DNA of 64,000 nt, taken from positions 153,845,152 through 153,909,151 of the forward strand of contig CP136066.1 in the NCBI GenBank assembly GCA_032622095.1. Direction: 5' to 3'. Positions 44,901 through 56,900 of this stretch are shown in pieces. The notes below the pieces were generated by a model. The model made no database searches. It was given only the letters and a program-made list of their open reading frames with translations, and was not told the origin of the DNA. Position numbers and translations under genes: made by a program. Within the stretch, counting starts at the first letter, position 1; each line of letters opens with the position of its first letter. The DNA is from Siphonodentalium dalli (lineage: Eukaryota > Mollusca > Scaphopoda > Gadilida > Siphonodentaliidae).

Positions 44901-47900
44901 GGGTGGCATAGTCGGGCTAGACTGTCTTACTGCCACCCCTGATTGAATTTCGTGCTCAATTTTACGGTAGCGTATAGAGCCGCCACATCATTTTAGCTAG
45001 TATATATTCTGTTTAAACAGTATTACCTATAGTCTCTGTATACAAATTACTAATCTGTTTAAACACAGTATTAATTAAACACAGATTACTAACCTGTTTA
45101 TACAGATTAATACTAGTTTAGGTAATAGTTATATATGCGTAGGTAACTATAGATTACTAATCTGTATTAGTTAGAAGATTGGTAATATGTATAAACAAAT
45201 TATTAATATCTATATATATATAAACAGATTAGTGACTAAAATGATGTGTGGCTCTATACGCCTAGTTAGCTACTAGTATGCGCGCGCTGTCATATATAAC
45301 TCTTTCTTTACTAAATACTCATTGACGAGTATTTCCCCATAGGAAATGTTCAGATAATAAGTTCAACAAATAAACCACAATTATGCCGTTTGTTGAACTT
45401 ATTGTCTGGACATTTCCGACCAAAGAATATGAATCCTTCTGCATGTGTAATTTCGCTTCATCTGCTTGATGTCGGCTTTTAGTATCTGAACATCCCTCCA
45501 GATTAATAATAAACCATTCCAAAGTATACTTTTATAACTGAATGGGAGAATCCATTTAATGAATAAAGGGTTAATATATTATTTTCAGCTGGATGTGGGG
45601 TATCTGATGTCAGTTTCGACCGTATTGTCGGAGGAACACAAGCTTCTGATGGGGAATTCCCATGGCAGGTAACAACCAAAGAAAGGTTTGGACTGAACTA
45701 CTTGCTTGTAACTGTTCGTAGTGCAAAAAGGGTCAGGTTACTACGTTTTCAACTTTTCGGTGAACAAAGACAAGGACCAGTCTATCGCGCGAAATTCGAC
45801 AACAACTGTCTAAATTTCTAGTTCATGAAAGTAAAAGTACATTTTAATGAATGATTTTCGTCTCAAAGTTGATATAACTGCTTACTGAATGAAACAGTAC
45901 AATATAGATCTATAGCTGTCGTCTATAATTGTTTTTGCGACCCTCGTGTCTGTTTATTTGCGCGCACTCCACATCTCTTGTTGAATAGGTTGCATGGTTC
46001 CTGGTCGAAAGTTGAAAAAATCTGAAAACGTATAGTAGTATAACCTGGCCCCTCCAGCTTTAGTAATCTGTTAAAAAGAAGTTTTAAACAAGTTAGTCCA
46101 GGAGATATTGGTCAACCTCTGCACCCCCCCCCCCGGAATCAACTTCACCCCACTAATTTTCTTCCTTAAGGTCTCCTATAATTTTTTTTCACTTGTTAAC
46201 AAGAAAAAAAAGTGGCCGCAGAGACTCCAGACAAGATGGCGTCCATCATGGCGGCCATTTTTTTTTAATGCACCATGTCTCATTGATCGCCGTTATAGTA
46301 AAGATGATGTCAAATGCGGTCTTGTTTTCAGCTCGATTCGTTATGATAATATACAGCCCTTACAAATTAGCCAAAAATCCGACACCAGAATCCAATATGG
46401 CGGCCAAGATGGCCGCCGAAATGTGAAAATATGCTATTTTTCCTGACATGTTACCACCTTTCGTTTGTCTCTGAGGGAAAATGTTGGCATCTTTGCGTCA
46501 TGTTATACATTTATCATATAGAGGAGTCATTTTCGACCACATGGGGACCATAATATACATTCATTGCGGGATATTTTTGTCCGATATCACGTTTTCCCAA
46601 ATGCCGGTATAATAGGTCAAAGCCGAATCTACGTTAATAACGCGATGTAATGTTTCGAATCAATGAATGTTATTGCTATTATAACAACACCCATGCATAT
46701 ATATGTGCAGGAGATACTCGAGCTATGATTCCTCTTATACCTGAGTTGAGGAATATTTACCCAAATCCAAGATGGCGGCCAAAATGGCCACCAGAAATAA
46801 AAAATCGCCGAAAATCGCCGATTTTAACATCAGTGAGCATTATTATCATGAAAACTCCACACCTGCTTACTATTGTGAGTTGGGCACACTTAGGCGATGA
46901 ACTTTCCTTGTACCATATCCAAATAAAAGTACCCCAAATCCAAAATGGCGCCCACAATGGCGGACAGATTTTGAAAAATCACCGAAATTCCCTCATATTC
47001 ACATCATTGGGCATTATTGTCGAGACAACTCCACCCATGCTTACAGTTGAGTTGGAAATACTGAGGTGAAGTTATTACCTTACATCTCATGCAAGAAATT
47101 GTTTTCCAAATCGTAGATGGCGGCCAAAATGGCGCCCGAAATTTGAAAACAAGTCTACATTCCTTTACTTTCTTACGATGGGCGTTATTGTTTCGCGATT
47201 TCTATCCACCATTACATGTTGATATGGAATAGTGACATGAAGTATTCATTAGGGTTTGGGAATTGATACTCACAGCCAATATCGTTGCTAAATTGGCGGC
47301 TACAATTTGAAAAGAAATCTATATTTTCACATCTTAATTTCAACTTTTTGTCATAATATCGGTATGTATGGACGAAACTGTACATACACCATCTACCAGT
47401 TCAACTTGAAGGTATCAAAATGCATAACATAGCTCATATCCTTCTGGAAAGATGAAAACCACAATTAATATCGCGATGTGGCATTTCGAAATCCATTCTC
47501 CACTTGCGCCGATAATGGCCGTACGCGTAGGTGCGCCGAATAGTTATATCAGAACAATTACCTGATAACATATTCTGATTTGCCACGTCACGTCCATAGT
47601 TATATGGACCAGCTTCCATTTCTTTGTCTGATAAATCTAGGTAGCTCACACCGACAAAGTATTCACCACTTCCTGGGAGTAGGGTCCCTCTAATCATAAC
47701 GTTTCAAACAATTCATTTTCCGGTGTCTAGCTTACGATTTTAAATATTTGCTCAATGTGATATTTGTGCGTCATCTTGAACTATGAAGGCATATGACCGA
47801 TGAGTATACACGCTTACAGAAGGTCATCTCTATGTATGTGTCTCATACCCCATGGGGATAACGACATGTACACCTGGCGAACCAGTTAGCTAGTCACTTC

Positions 47901-50900
47901 CCAATAGATGGTTCGTCAACTCACAAACTCAGCGAACGTATTGGCATATGTGGACAACTTCGACAGAGTTTCGAAGGTTGCTAGCTGTCTCATTCCCTTG
48001 GGCAGATGTCTATCTGCTAAGGGGAAGACCATAGTGTACAGACTACCACACTTCTTGACCATGATCCGAAGCAACCTGTGTGACGCCCCGCATTTGTCTC
48101 GTCGAATATCTCCCAGCAGAGAGAACCAATGCTCGCGGTGCTAGTTTATGGACATGCGCCATGATAGTGGGAATGAAATGGGCCACGGTATACACCACCC
48201 CTACACCTGGTGCATGTTTAAGATATAGAATGTCATGCGTGTCGGTTTTATTTGGTGTGGTAAGATTGTATTTCCACATTCGTTTCGAAGCCTTTCTGAT
48301 TCAACTACGTACATTTTTGTCTGGATAATACTATGCTAGCCTCCCTCAAAACAGTCGGATGGACTGAAGGATAATGTCTTTATAGCATGAATGTATGCGT
48401 TTTTTTTATCCTCTCTCAGTGTTAGTGTTATTATGTTGGCGGTATTATTCAAGAAAATGTCAGGAACTGTGGTGCATTTATTTCACTATGTATTTAAAGA
48501 ACAATTTACAGTCTCGATGGCAATGGCTGTGGACGTTGGGAAACGCGACCTTTATGGTCATATAGCTTTATATATATAACTTTAGAATATAGCAGTTAAT
48601 GTCTCATGCAGGAAAATGTTCGCAATGGTGATGTTACCAAGAAATCACTTGGTGTACCAACGTTTGTTGAACTGAATGCAAGAGCATTTGTACTTTCTTG
48701 AACCATACCACCCAGCGTGAGTATGACATATCAAACTATCAAAGGTATCGCCTTTAAGACTATACTCCAGTCTTGGTGGGGCTTATACAGCAGTAGCCAA
48801 TGACACACGCCTGGTCCAGCTGTTTAAGAACGGCTTCCAAACGAATGGGAACATACAATCTATATACGGTTACGGCCAGTATGAGCCCTTGGTGGAGAAT
48901 GGATTTTGAAATGCCACATCGCGATTGTGGGTTTTCATCATTTCAAAAGGCTACGACTTACATTGGAACTAATATATGGCTTATAGTATGTACCGTTTCG
49001 TCTATACAAACCGATATTATGACAAAAAGTTGAAATTAGTATGTGATAATATCGGCTTCTTTTCAATTTATGGCCGCCAGTTTGGCCGCCATATTGACTG
49101 TGAGTATCACTTGCCAAACCCTAATGAATAATTCATACATATCAAAATGTAATGGTGGGTAGAAATCGCGAAACAATAACGCCCATCCTAAGAAAGTAAA
49201 GGAATGTAGGCGTATTTTCAAATTTCGGTCGCCATTTTGGCCGCCATCTTCGATATGGAAAACCATTCTTGAGATTTAAGGTAATTACTTCACCTCAGTA
49301 TTTCCAACTCAACTGTACGCATGGATGGAGTTGTCTCGACAATAATGCCCAATGATGTGAATATGAGGGAATTTCGGTGATTTTTCAAAATCTGTCCGCC
49401 ATTGTGGGCGCCATTTTGGATTTGGGGTACTTTTATTTGAATATGGTACAAGGAAAGTTCTTCGCCTAGGTGTTCCCAACTCACAATAGTAAGCAGGTGT
49501 GGAGTTTTCATGACAATAATGCTCACTGGTGTTAAAATCGGCGATTTTCGGCGATTTTTTATTTCTGGTGGCCATTTTGGCGGCCATCTTGGATTTGGGT
49601 AAATATTCCTCAACTCAGGTATAAGAGGAATCATAGCTCGAGTATCTCCTGCACATATATATGCATGGGTGTTGTTATAATAGCAATAACATTCATTGAT
49701 TCGAAACATTACATCGCATTATTAACGTAGATTCGGCTTTGACCTATTATACCGGCATTTGGGAAAACGTGATATCGGACAAAAATATCCCGCAATGAAT
49801 GTATATTATGGTCCCCATGTGGTTGAAAATGACTCCTCTATATGATAAATGTATAACATGACGCAAAGATGCCAACATTTTCACCACAGAGACAAACGAA
49901 AGGTGGTAACATGTCAGAAAAATAGCATATTTTCACATTTCGGCGTCCATCTTGGCCGCCATATTGGATTCTGGTGTCGGATTTTTGGCTAATTTGTAAG
50001 GGCTGTATGTTAGCATAACGAATAGAGCTGAAAACAAGACCGCATGTGACATCATCTTTACTATAACGGCGATCAAAGAGACATGGTGCATTAAAAAAAA
50101 ATGGCCGCCACGATGGACGCCATCTTGTCTGGAGTCTCTGCGGCCACTTTTTTTTCTTGTTAACAAGTGAAAAAAATTAGAGGAGACAATTAGTGGGGTG
50201 AAGTTGAGTCCTGGGGGGGGGGGGGGGTGCAGAAGTTGACCAATATCTCCTGGACTAAGTGGTTAAAGATGCATAATCAAGCCTTGAAATAGTGAGCCTG
50301 TCATTTGCAGAATGAGGTCCCCAGAGGGTGAATTTAGTGATGCTATCCCGCACAGCGGGCTAGCATCACCAAATTCACCCTCTGGGGACCTCATTCTGAT
50401 TAGGCCTTAGCAGAATGAGGTTCCCAGAGTGTGAATTTGGTGCGGGATAGCATCACTAAATTCACCCTCTGGGAACCTCATTCTGCAAATGACAGGCTCA
50501 CTATTTCAAGGCTTGTGCATAATCCGAATTAACGCTCCCAAATGACTATTTCTTTGGCTTCGGGTGATAAAAAATATCCATCAAAGCTCAGAGTGATCAG
50601 ATATTGATTTTTGAAATTTGTTATTTCTCGAACTTCGTACTTATTTGTGGCCCAGAAAAAAAGTCGTCAAACCGACGGTCTCGGACAAAATTGCCGACGA
50701 AGATGGATAACTCTAAAATCAAGTTTTGATTCCAATTGTTTATTCTCATCACTTAAATAGTACATATAGATATGGGTACAGAGATAACAGTGACGAGCGT
50801 GTATTACAAGATATATGTATGGACAGTATTTAGAATAGCATGGGCATTTCCAGCGAACATCCAACACAAAACATCAGAACACATCATGATTTATAAAAAA

Positions 50901-53900
50901 GCAGGACCCACCAACATCATACTAGTAGCAAATTAGCAGGACCATTTAATGGTACTCAATCCGATCAGAGGGTTCCCATATCATCAAGTTACAACAACAA
51001 CAACAACAACAACAACAACATTTCTTCAAAATATATTTAGTTATTAGAATCGATTAATTACAACAAAATAATGCTAACCGCTGTCAACTATGGTATAAAA
51101 TTTCCCAAAACGTGTTATTTATCAGCATGTTGTTCAACGAAATATGGCCGTATTATCACTTGAGTATCACAAAATTTGGCCGTATTACAACTTGATTTTA
51201 GAGTTATCCATCTTCATCCACAATTTTGTCCGAGACCGTCGGTTTGACGATTTTTTTCTAGACCACAAATAAGTACATATTTCGAGAAATAACAAATTTC
51301 AAAAATTGATATCTGATCACTGTGAGCTTTGACGGGTGGGTTCCTCGACTCGAATCAAATATATTTTAGCCCGAAACCAAAGAAATAGTAATTTTGGAGC
51401 GTTCATTCAGATTATGCATTTTAAAGAAAAATACCTTTATTTTACATAAAAAGTTCTCGTTTTTGTTGTGTTTGACTGAGCTGAACGAATCCAGGAAAAC
51501 CATTATGTGTAAAAACATTTGAAAACTTGTACATTGTAAAATATCCTTAAAGATGGTCTATCTCTGTGTAAACATGTGCTATATAGTTACCGGGGTATAA
51601 CATATTTATATTAGTTATGAATCGACGACTCTTGTCCGGAAATGCTTCTATCAATTAATATTGATTATATTTCGAATATTTTCTGGTTTAAAAATGTGCG
51701 GTTGTTTAGCCAACGAACAATAGTGGTTACTATTAACAGAGACCAGAAATTTTATTGTGTAATTTTATCACAAATAAAAGTTAATTAGACTCATTATCGC
51801 TCATAACTATCGGATAAAACCATACAAACAGTCAATCTGGGACATTTGACGTTCAGAACGTAGCTATGGGAACAACCTAATGATCTATATCGCTATATGG
51901 TATCGCCTGGATGGTCTGTTCTAAAAATAGAACAATAAAGTGTCCCATTTAATCATCTCATTTCATAATAAAATATTCGAAATAAAATTAGTATTAATTG
52001 ATAGAAGCGTTTCCGGACAGGGGCCTTCAATTCATATTTATTATTTTATACCCACGCAACTATTTCATATTTGTTATTTAAAGAGATAATCCACCTATAA
52101 TTTATTGGCTGTGTTGGTTGTTGCAACCCCAACATAATCGAGATGGCTATTGCTGTCGTTTTACAAATACTAGAGCAACCATTACTAAACATTTACGGTA
52201 ATGCCCTAAATAATCGACTCCTTAACCACAGCAGAATTATGGGTAATTTTTCTGATTTTAGTCGGAAATATGGCTTGTTGAGAGCTTTCCGATGAATGGC
52301 AACAAGCAATATTTCCGACTAAATCCTGAAAAATTACCCATAATTCTGCTGTGTTTAAGGAGTCGATTATTTAGGGCATTACTGTATCTGAACATTTGTC
52401 AAGGAACTACTTGTCAAGAAAAGAAAATTTTAATTTAACTTAATTAACATTAACACACACTTGCAAGTCGGTTCAACCAATCACATAACATATTTCAGGT
52501 GGCGTTGTTGTACCATGGTCAACAACTTTGTGGAGGAACTTTAATTGATGAACATTGGGTTGTGACAGCTGCACACTGCTTCGAACAGTAAGTTTAAAAA
52601 AAACATCCATATGGATTTCCTTACAAATGCCCTTATAAAAACACTCTGGTAAAACCCTGCTAAATACAATAGTACCCTAGTGATAGACACCCTAGTATTT
52701 ACTATGGTGTTTTTACCAGAGTGAATTGGCCATCGTTCCAGACACCCATGTAATCTGGTTACCAGGGTTATTTTACCAGGGTACTTATATCACCAGAATG
52801 AATTGGACATCCATGTAATCTGGTTACCATGGTTATTTTACCAGGGTACTTATATCACCAGAGTGAATTGGACATCCATGTAATCTGGTTACCAGGGTTA
52901 TTTTATCAGGGTACATTAAATCACCAGAGTGAATTGGACATCCATGTAATCTGGTTACCAGGGTTATTTTACCAGGGTACTTATATCACCAAAGTGAATT
53001 GGACATCCATGTAATCTGGTTACCAGGGTACTTACATCACAGAGTGAATTGGACATCCATGTAATCTGGTTACCAGGGTTATTTTTACAAGGGTTTACAA
53101 CACCAAAGTGAATTGGACACCCATTCGACCTGGTTACCGGAGTTATATTACCATGGTTTATATTACCAGAGTGAATTGGACACCTATTTATGCGACCTGG
53201 TTATCGGAGTTATTTTACCAGGGTTTACATTACCATATATAATTGGACAGTCATGTAATCTGGTTACCAGGGTTATTGTACCAAGGTTTACATAACTAGA
53301 GTGAATTGGACACCCTTGTAACCTGGTTACCACGGTTATTTTTACCAGGGTATTTACATCTAGAGAGAATTGGACACCCATGTAACCTGCATGGTTAACA
53401 GGGGCTATCCTTTTACCAGGGTTTACATTAACATAGTGAATTGGACACCCATGTAAACTAGTTACCAGTATTATTTTACCTTGGTGCTTTTAACTTATTA
53501 TACCCTGGGTTATATTTCAGAGTTTAAAAAAATAATGGTTACATACAGCACAAGACATCGGTCTGGTGCGATAACTGGAAATTTAAGAGTTATAGCTAGG
53601 GGCGTCCTCTCTTTTGCGTATCGGGCCATAACAATTTCCACCCATCCCGCCCCATTCAGGCCCCCCTCACTGTGCCCCTGTGTTTTTCTAAGGCATATAC
53701 CTGCTTCTTTAGTCCATCTGGTGTATCGCTAGCACTTTACCAAAGTAAATATCTATTTACCAGGGTATACATTGGTATTACATGGGTGATGAACCCAGGT
53801 AAGTGAAATGTACTGTGGAATATCCCAGTAAATGAAGGCACTACCCTAGTACATATTGGTTTACCAGGGTATACATGTCGTCGCGTGAGAACCAGAAGGT

Positions 53901-56900
53901 TCTAACTGTATTTTGGCGGGAAAATGAGTTATTGGTACCGATAGAACCGGCAGCTCATAATCTGTCCGTTAAACGCATGATCACATGACCTCGAGTCCCA
54001 GTTTTCACACAAAATGCTGTGCAAATACGTTCTATCTCCAATCTGCATTCTTTTGGTAGAGCAAGATGGTTCTATCTACAGAGCCAATAGGATTGGCAGA
54101 TCCGCGTCACGTGATGTAAGTTTGGCGAATGGCTGTCGACGAAATGTGAATTGTGTTGTCTCGACAATAATATGAGATAAATATTATAACGTTTCAACAT
54201 TATTACGGTATAGCCCAATATAAATGTTCCCTTGAATACTATTTACCTCTTCAACCTACAAAACTATCAAGATCAAGTCAATAAGACACTTTTGTGAGCT
54301 ATATTGTAGATAGAACGTTCTGACATTGTGATGTTCAATCCTAGGATTTCCACTTAGACCTTGTGCGTGTAGATAGAACGTTCTTGCGCTACGGGCGAGT
54401 GATTGATGTGTTTCTTCATAGTGTTCCATCTACGTTTGATATAGTGATTTAAGGACTCGTCATGTTATGCGTGTGAGTTCTGTCTCGTGTATCAACTTGC
54501 ACTGCCCGATTTGACCTTAGACCTAACGAATCCCGATTTAGCTCAAAAATACAAAGCCATGCTGAGCCGTTGTCATTACATGTCCCAGAGTCTTGTCATA
54601 TATCATGGAATTAGGATGTATCTGAGGAGGTTTATGTTATGGTAGAGTCTATTTTTGTTTAAATATTTGATTTTTGTGGGTGAATTAGCTAAAAGTTTTG
54701 ATTATTTTTAAGTTAAGTGTGTAAGCGTGTCACTGTCCAAAACCCAATTCGTTCCTAAATATGCCATGACTTCAATATATTTTGATCGTCTTTCCGCAAC
54801 TTTCAGACAAGTGTTTTTTTTCCTTTTTGGAAGGTAATCATTACCCGTGATGGGATGGAACCCAATAAGTGTATTTTTATGTATATTTGACATCTCGATA
54901 TCACTGACGTGAATCACCTGCCCATTAGCATAAATATTGATTAACTATTATCAGGGGGGAATCATTTAACGTTTCCTCCATCGTGGATAAACGCCATCAA
55001 CATGGAGAACTATATATTACTATATCGTTGAGTTATTGTGGAAAACAATAGCGATCCAAGGTACACATGTACAACCAACCCAGTAACATACAGTCACTCC
55101 ATATATATACACAAAAACACCACACGAATGGCAATATGGTCACTCACTCTATACACATACACCTGAACCATGAACATATAGTCAAACCCTGTATACCTAT
55201 TCACCACTTTCATGATCATGAGTCAATGCTTGTATGCCTATTTATCTCACCATTGTCCATACAGTCAATCCCCGTATACCTATTCGCCATGGCCAAAATA
55301 GCCATTCGAGATAAATATATACACCCCATCCATGACCATATAGTCACTCCATGTACATGTATACATATGCATATCACCATTGGCCATATAGCCACTCACC
55401 ATGACCATATATATCCACACTCGTGTATACATGTACACCCCCACACATGCATGTCAATAAAGCCATGCACACATGTAGGCACACTAGGTATACTCATACA
55501 CCTGACCCATGACCATATAGTCAGCCATGTGTACATATTCAACGCATTCCTGATCATACAGTCAATCATTGTATACCTATACACCTCATCATTGGTCATC
55601 GGTCACTCGCTGTATACATGTTCACCAAACCCATGGCAAAATAGCCACGCAAGTTATACATATATTCCCAACCATGACCATAGAATCACTACAGTTAAAC
55701 ATATATATGCACCTCACTAATGGCTATATAGCCACTCACTTTATACACATACCTCTCCATAACCATAGCCACACTAGTGTATACCCGTACACCCTACACA
55801 TGACCATACAGCCATGCAGGCCCACTAGGTTAGGTATACTCCTACACCTGACCCATAACCATATACATGACATTGTAGTCACTCCCTGTATACCTATTCA
55901 CCACATTCATGATCATACAGTCACTCCTTGTATACCTGTTCACCTCACCATTGGCCATACAGTGAGTCCCTGGAAACATAGCTGCACATCGATTTATCCA
56001 TTCACCCCACCCATGATCATACAGCCAACACATGTACATCATATACATATACACCTACCCATGGTAATACAACCACACAAGGTACACATGTGGATCCCAC
56101 CCATGACCATGCAGTCACTCCATATATACATAAACAGACATATTACCATGTATGTACTCTCGTTAATTACATAAACCACACCAATGCCCACTAAGCCACA
56201 TTATGTACACATGTACTGGGTAGTCATAACCATAAAAACCATACAGTCACTCCCTGTATACATATTCACCTCACACATGACCATACACTCACTCCTTGCA
56301 TACATATACATATCACCATGCCCACCCCTTTCATGACCATATTGCTAATCATGTACACCTATTTACATCATTCATGACCATACAGTAACTCCCTTTATAC
56401 ATATTCACCTCACCTATGACCACACGGTAACTCCCATGTTGCCATCTTGACCTACACCCTATATCGTGTTGATCATTGTGTATCGTAGTAGGTCTGAATG
56501 GCCACAGATTATGATTAATTTCAGTTCCATTTCAAAGTTCTGCCCATTTATTAAACAAATATAGCCAGTATCCAAAGAGGTTCTCGGAAAAAACCCAGAT
56601 ACGGCAACTTTAAAATTTATTTGTTATGCCCCATAAGGAAATGAGACAACCAAAATAGAACATTTAGTTATCAGTTGATTAGCTAACATGTAAAATTTGC
56701 TACATTTTCGGAAATGCAGAGAATAATGTTCGAGATATATGTAAAAAGTTGTTGCCATTTTGGAAGCCTTATACATGTATGGTCCACATTCGAGAAAAGT
56801 GAATTAAGCTAGGTGGGTAAACTTTCAGCAAAAGTTCGAGAATCAGCAAAAGGTAGTTGATCTTTCTGCACTTCCACCGTCTTAGGAATTTTTAATTCTG

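Larger units (their letters stand above)
42469..45588 (+). other. Intron 2 of the serine protease gene
   Basis: 3.1 kb. It holds a G run (42757-42769), the inverted arms 43075-44135 with a nested MITE, the palindromic MITE 44962-45275 and a small hairpin at 45341-45416. Confidence 0.85.
50259..51440. mobile_element. 1.2-kb foldback element, split by a MITE
   Basis: GACGGTCTCGGACAAAATTG, GATGGATAACTCTAAAATCA and TGAAATTTGTTATTTCTCGA (50524-50730) are mirrored at 51178-51420. TTAAAGATGCATAATC at the left tip, before the MITE, matches the mirrored right tip, so the MITE landed inside the left arm. The centre has GCAGGACCCACCAACATCAT (50902) and (CAA)n. Confidence 0.82.
45669..52498 (+). other. 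Intron 3 of the serine protease gene
   Basis: 6.8 kb, mostly inverted-repeat elements: 46093-50258, 50259-51440 with a nested MITE, 51590-52075 and 52196-52384. Confidence 0.85.

Noticed and set aside
52640-53490. CRISPR array
   Set aside because: The repeats are head-to-tail satellites without unique spacers, inside a eukaryotic intron.
55067-56174. Two ~200-residue His-rich frames as genes
   Set aside because: Products of the 43-bp minisatellite, without start context or domains.
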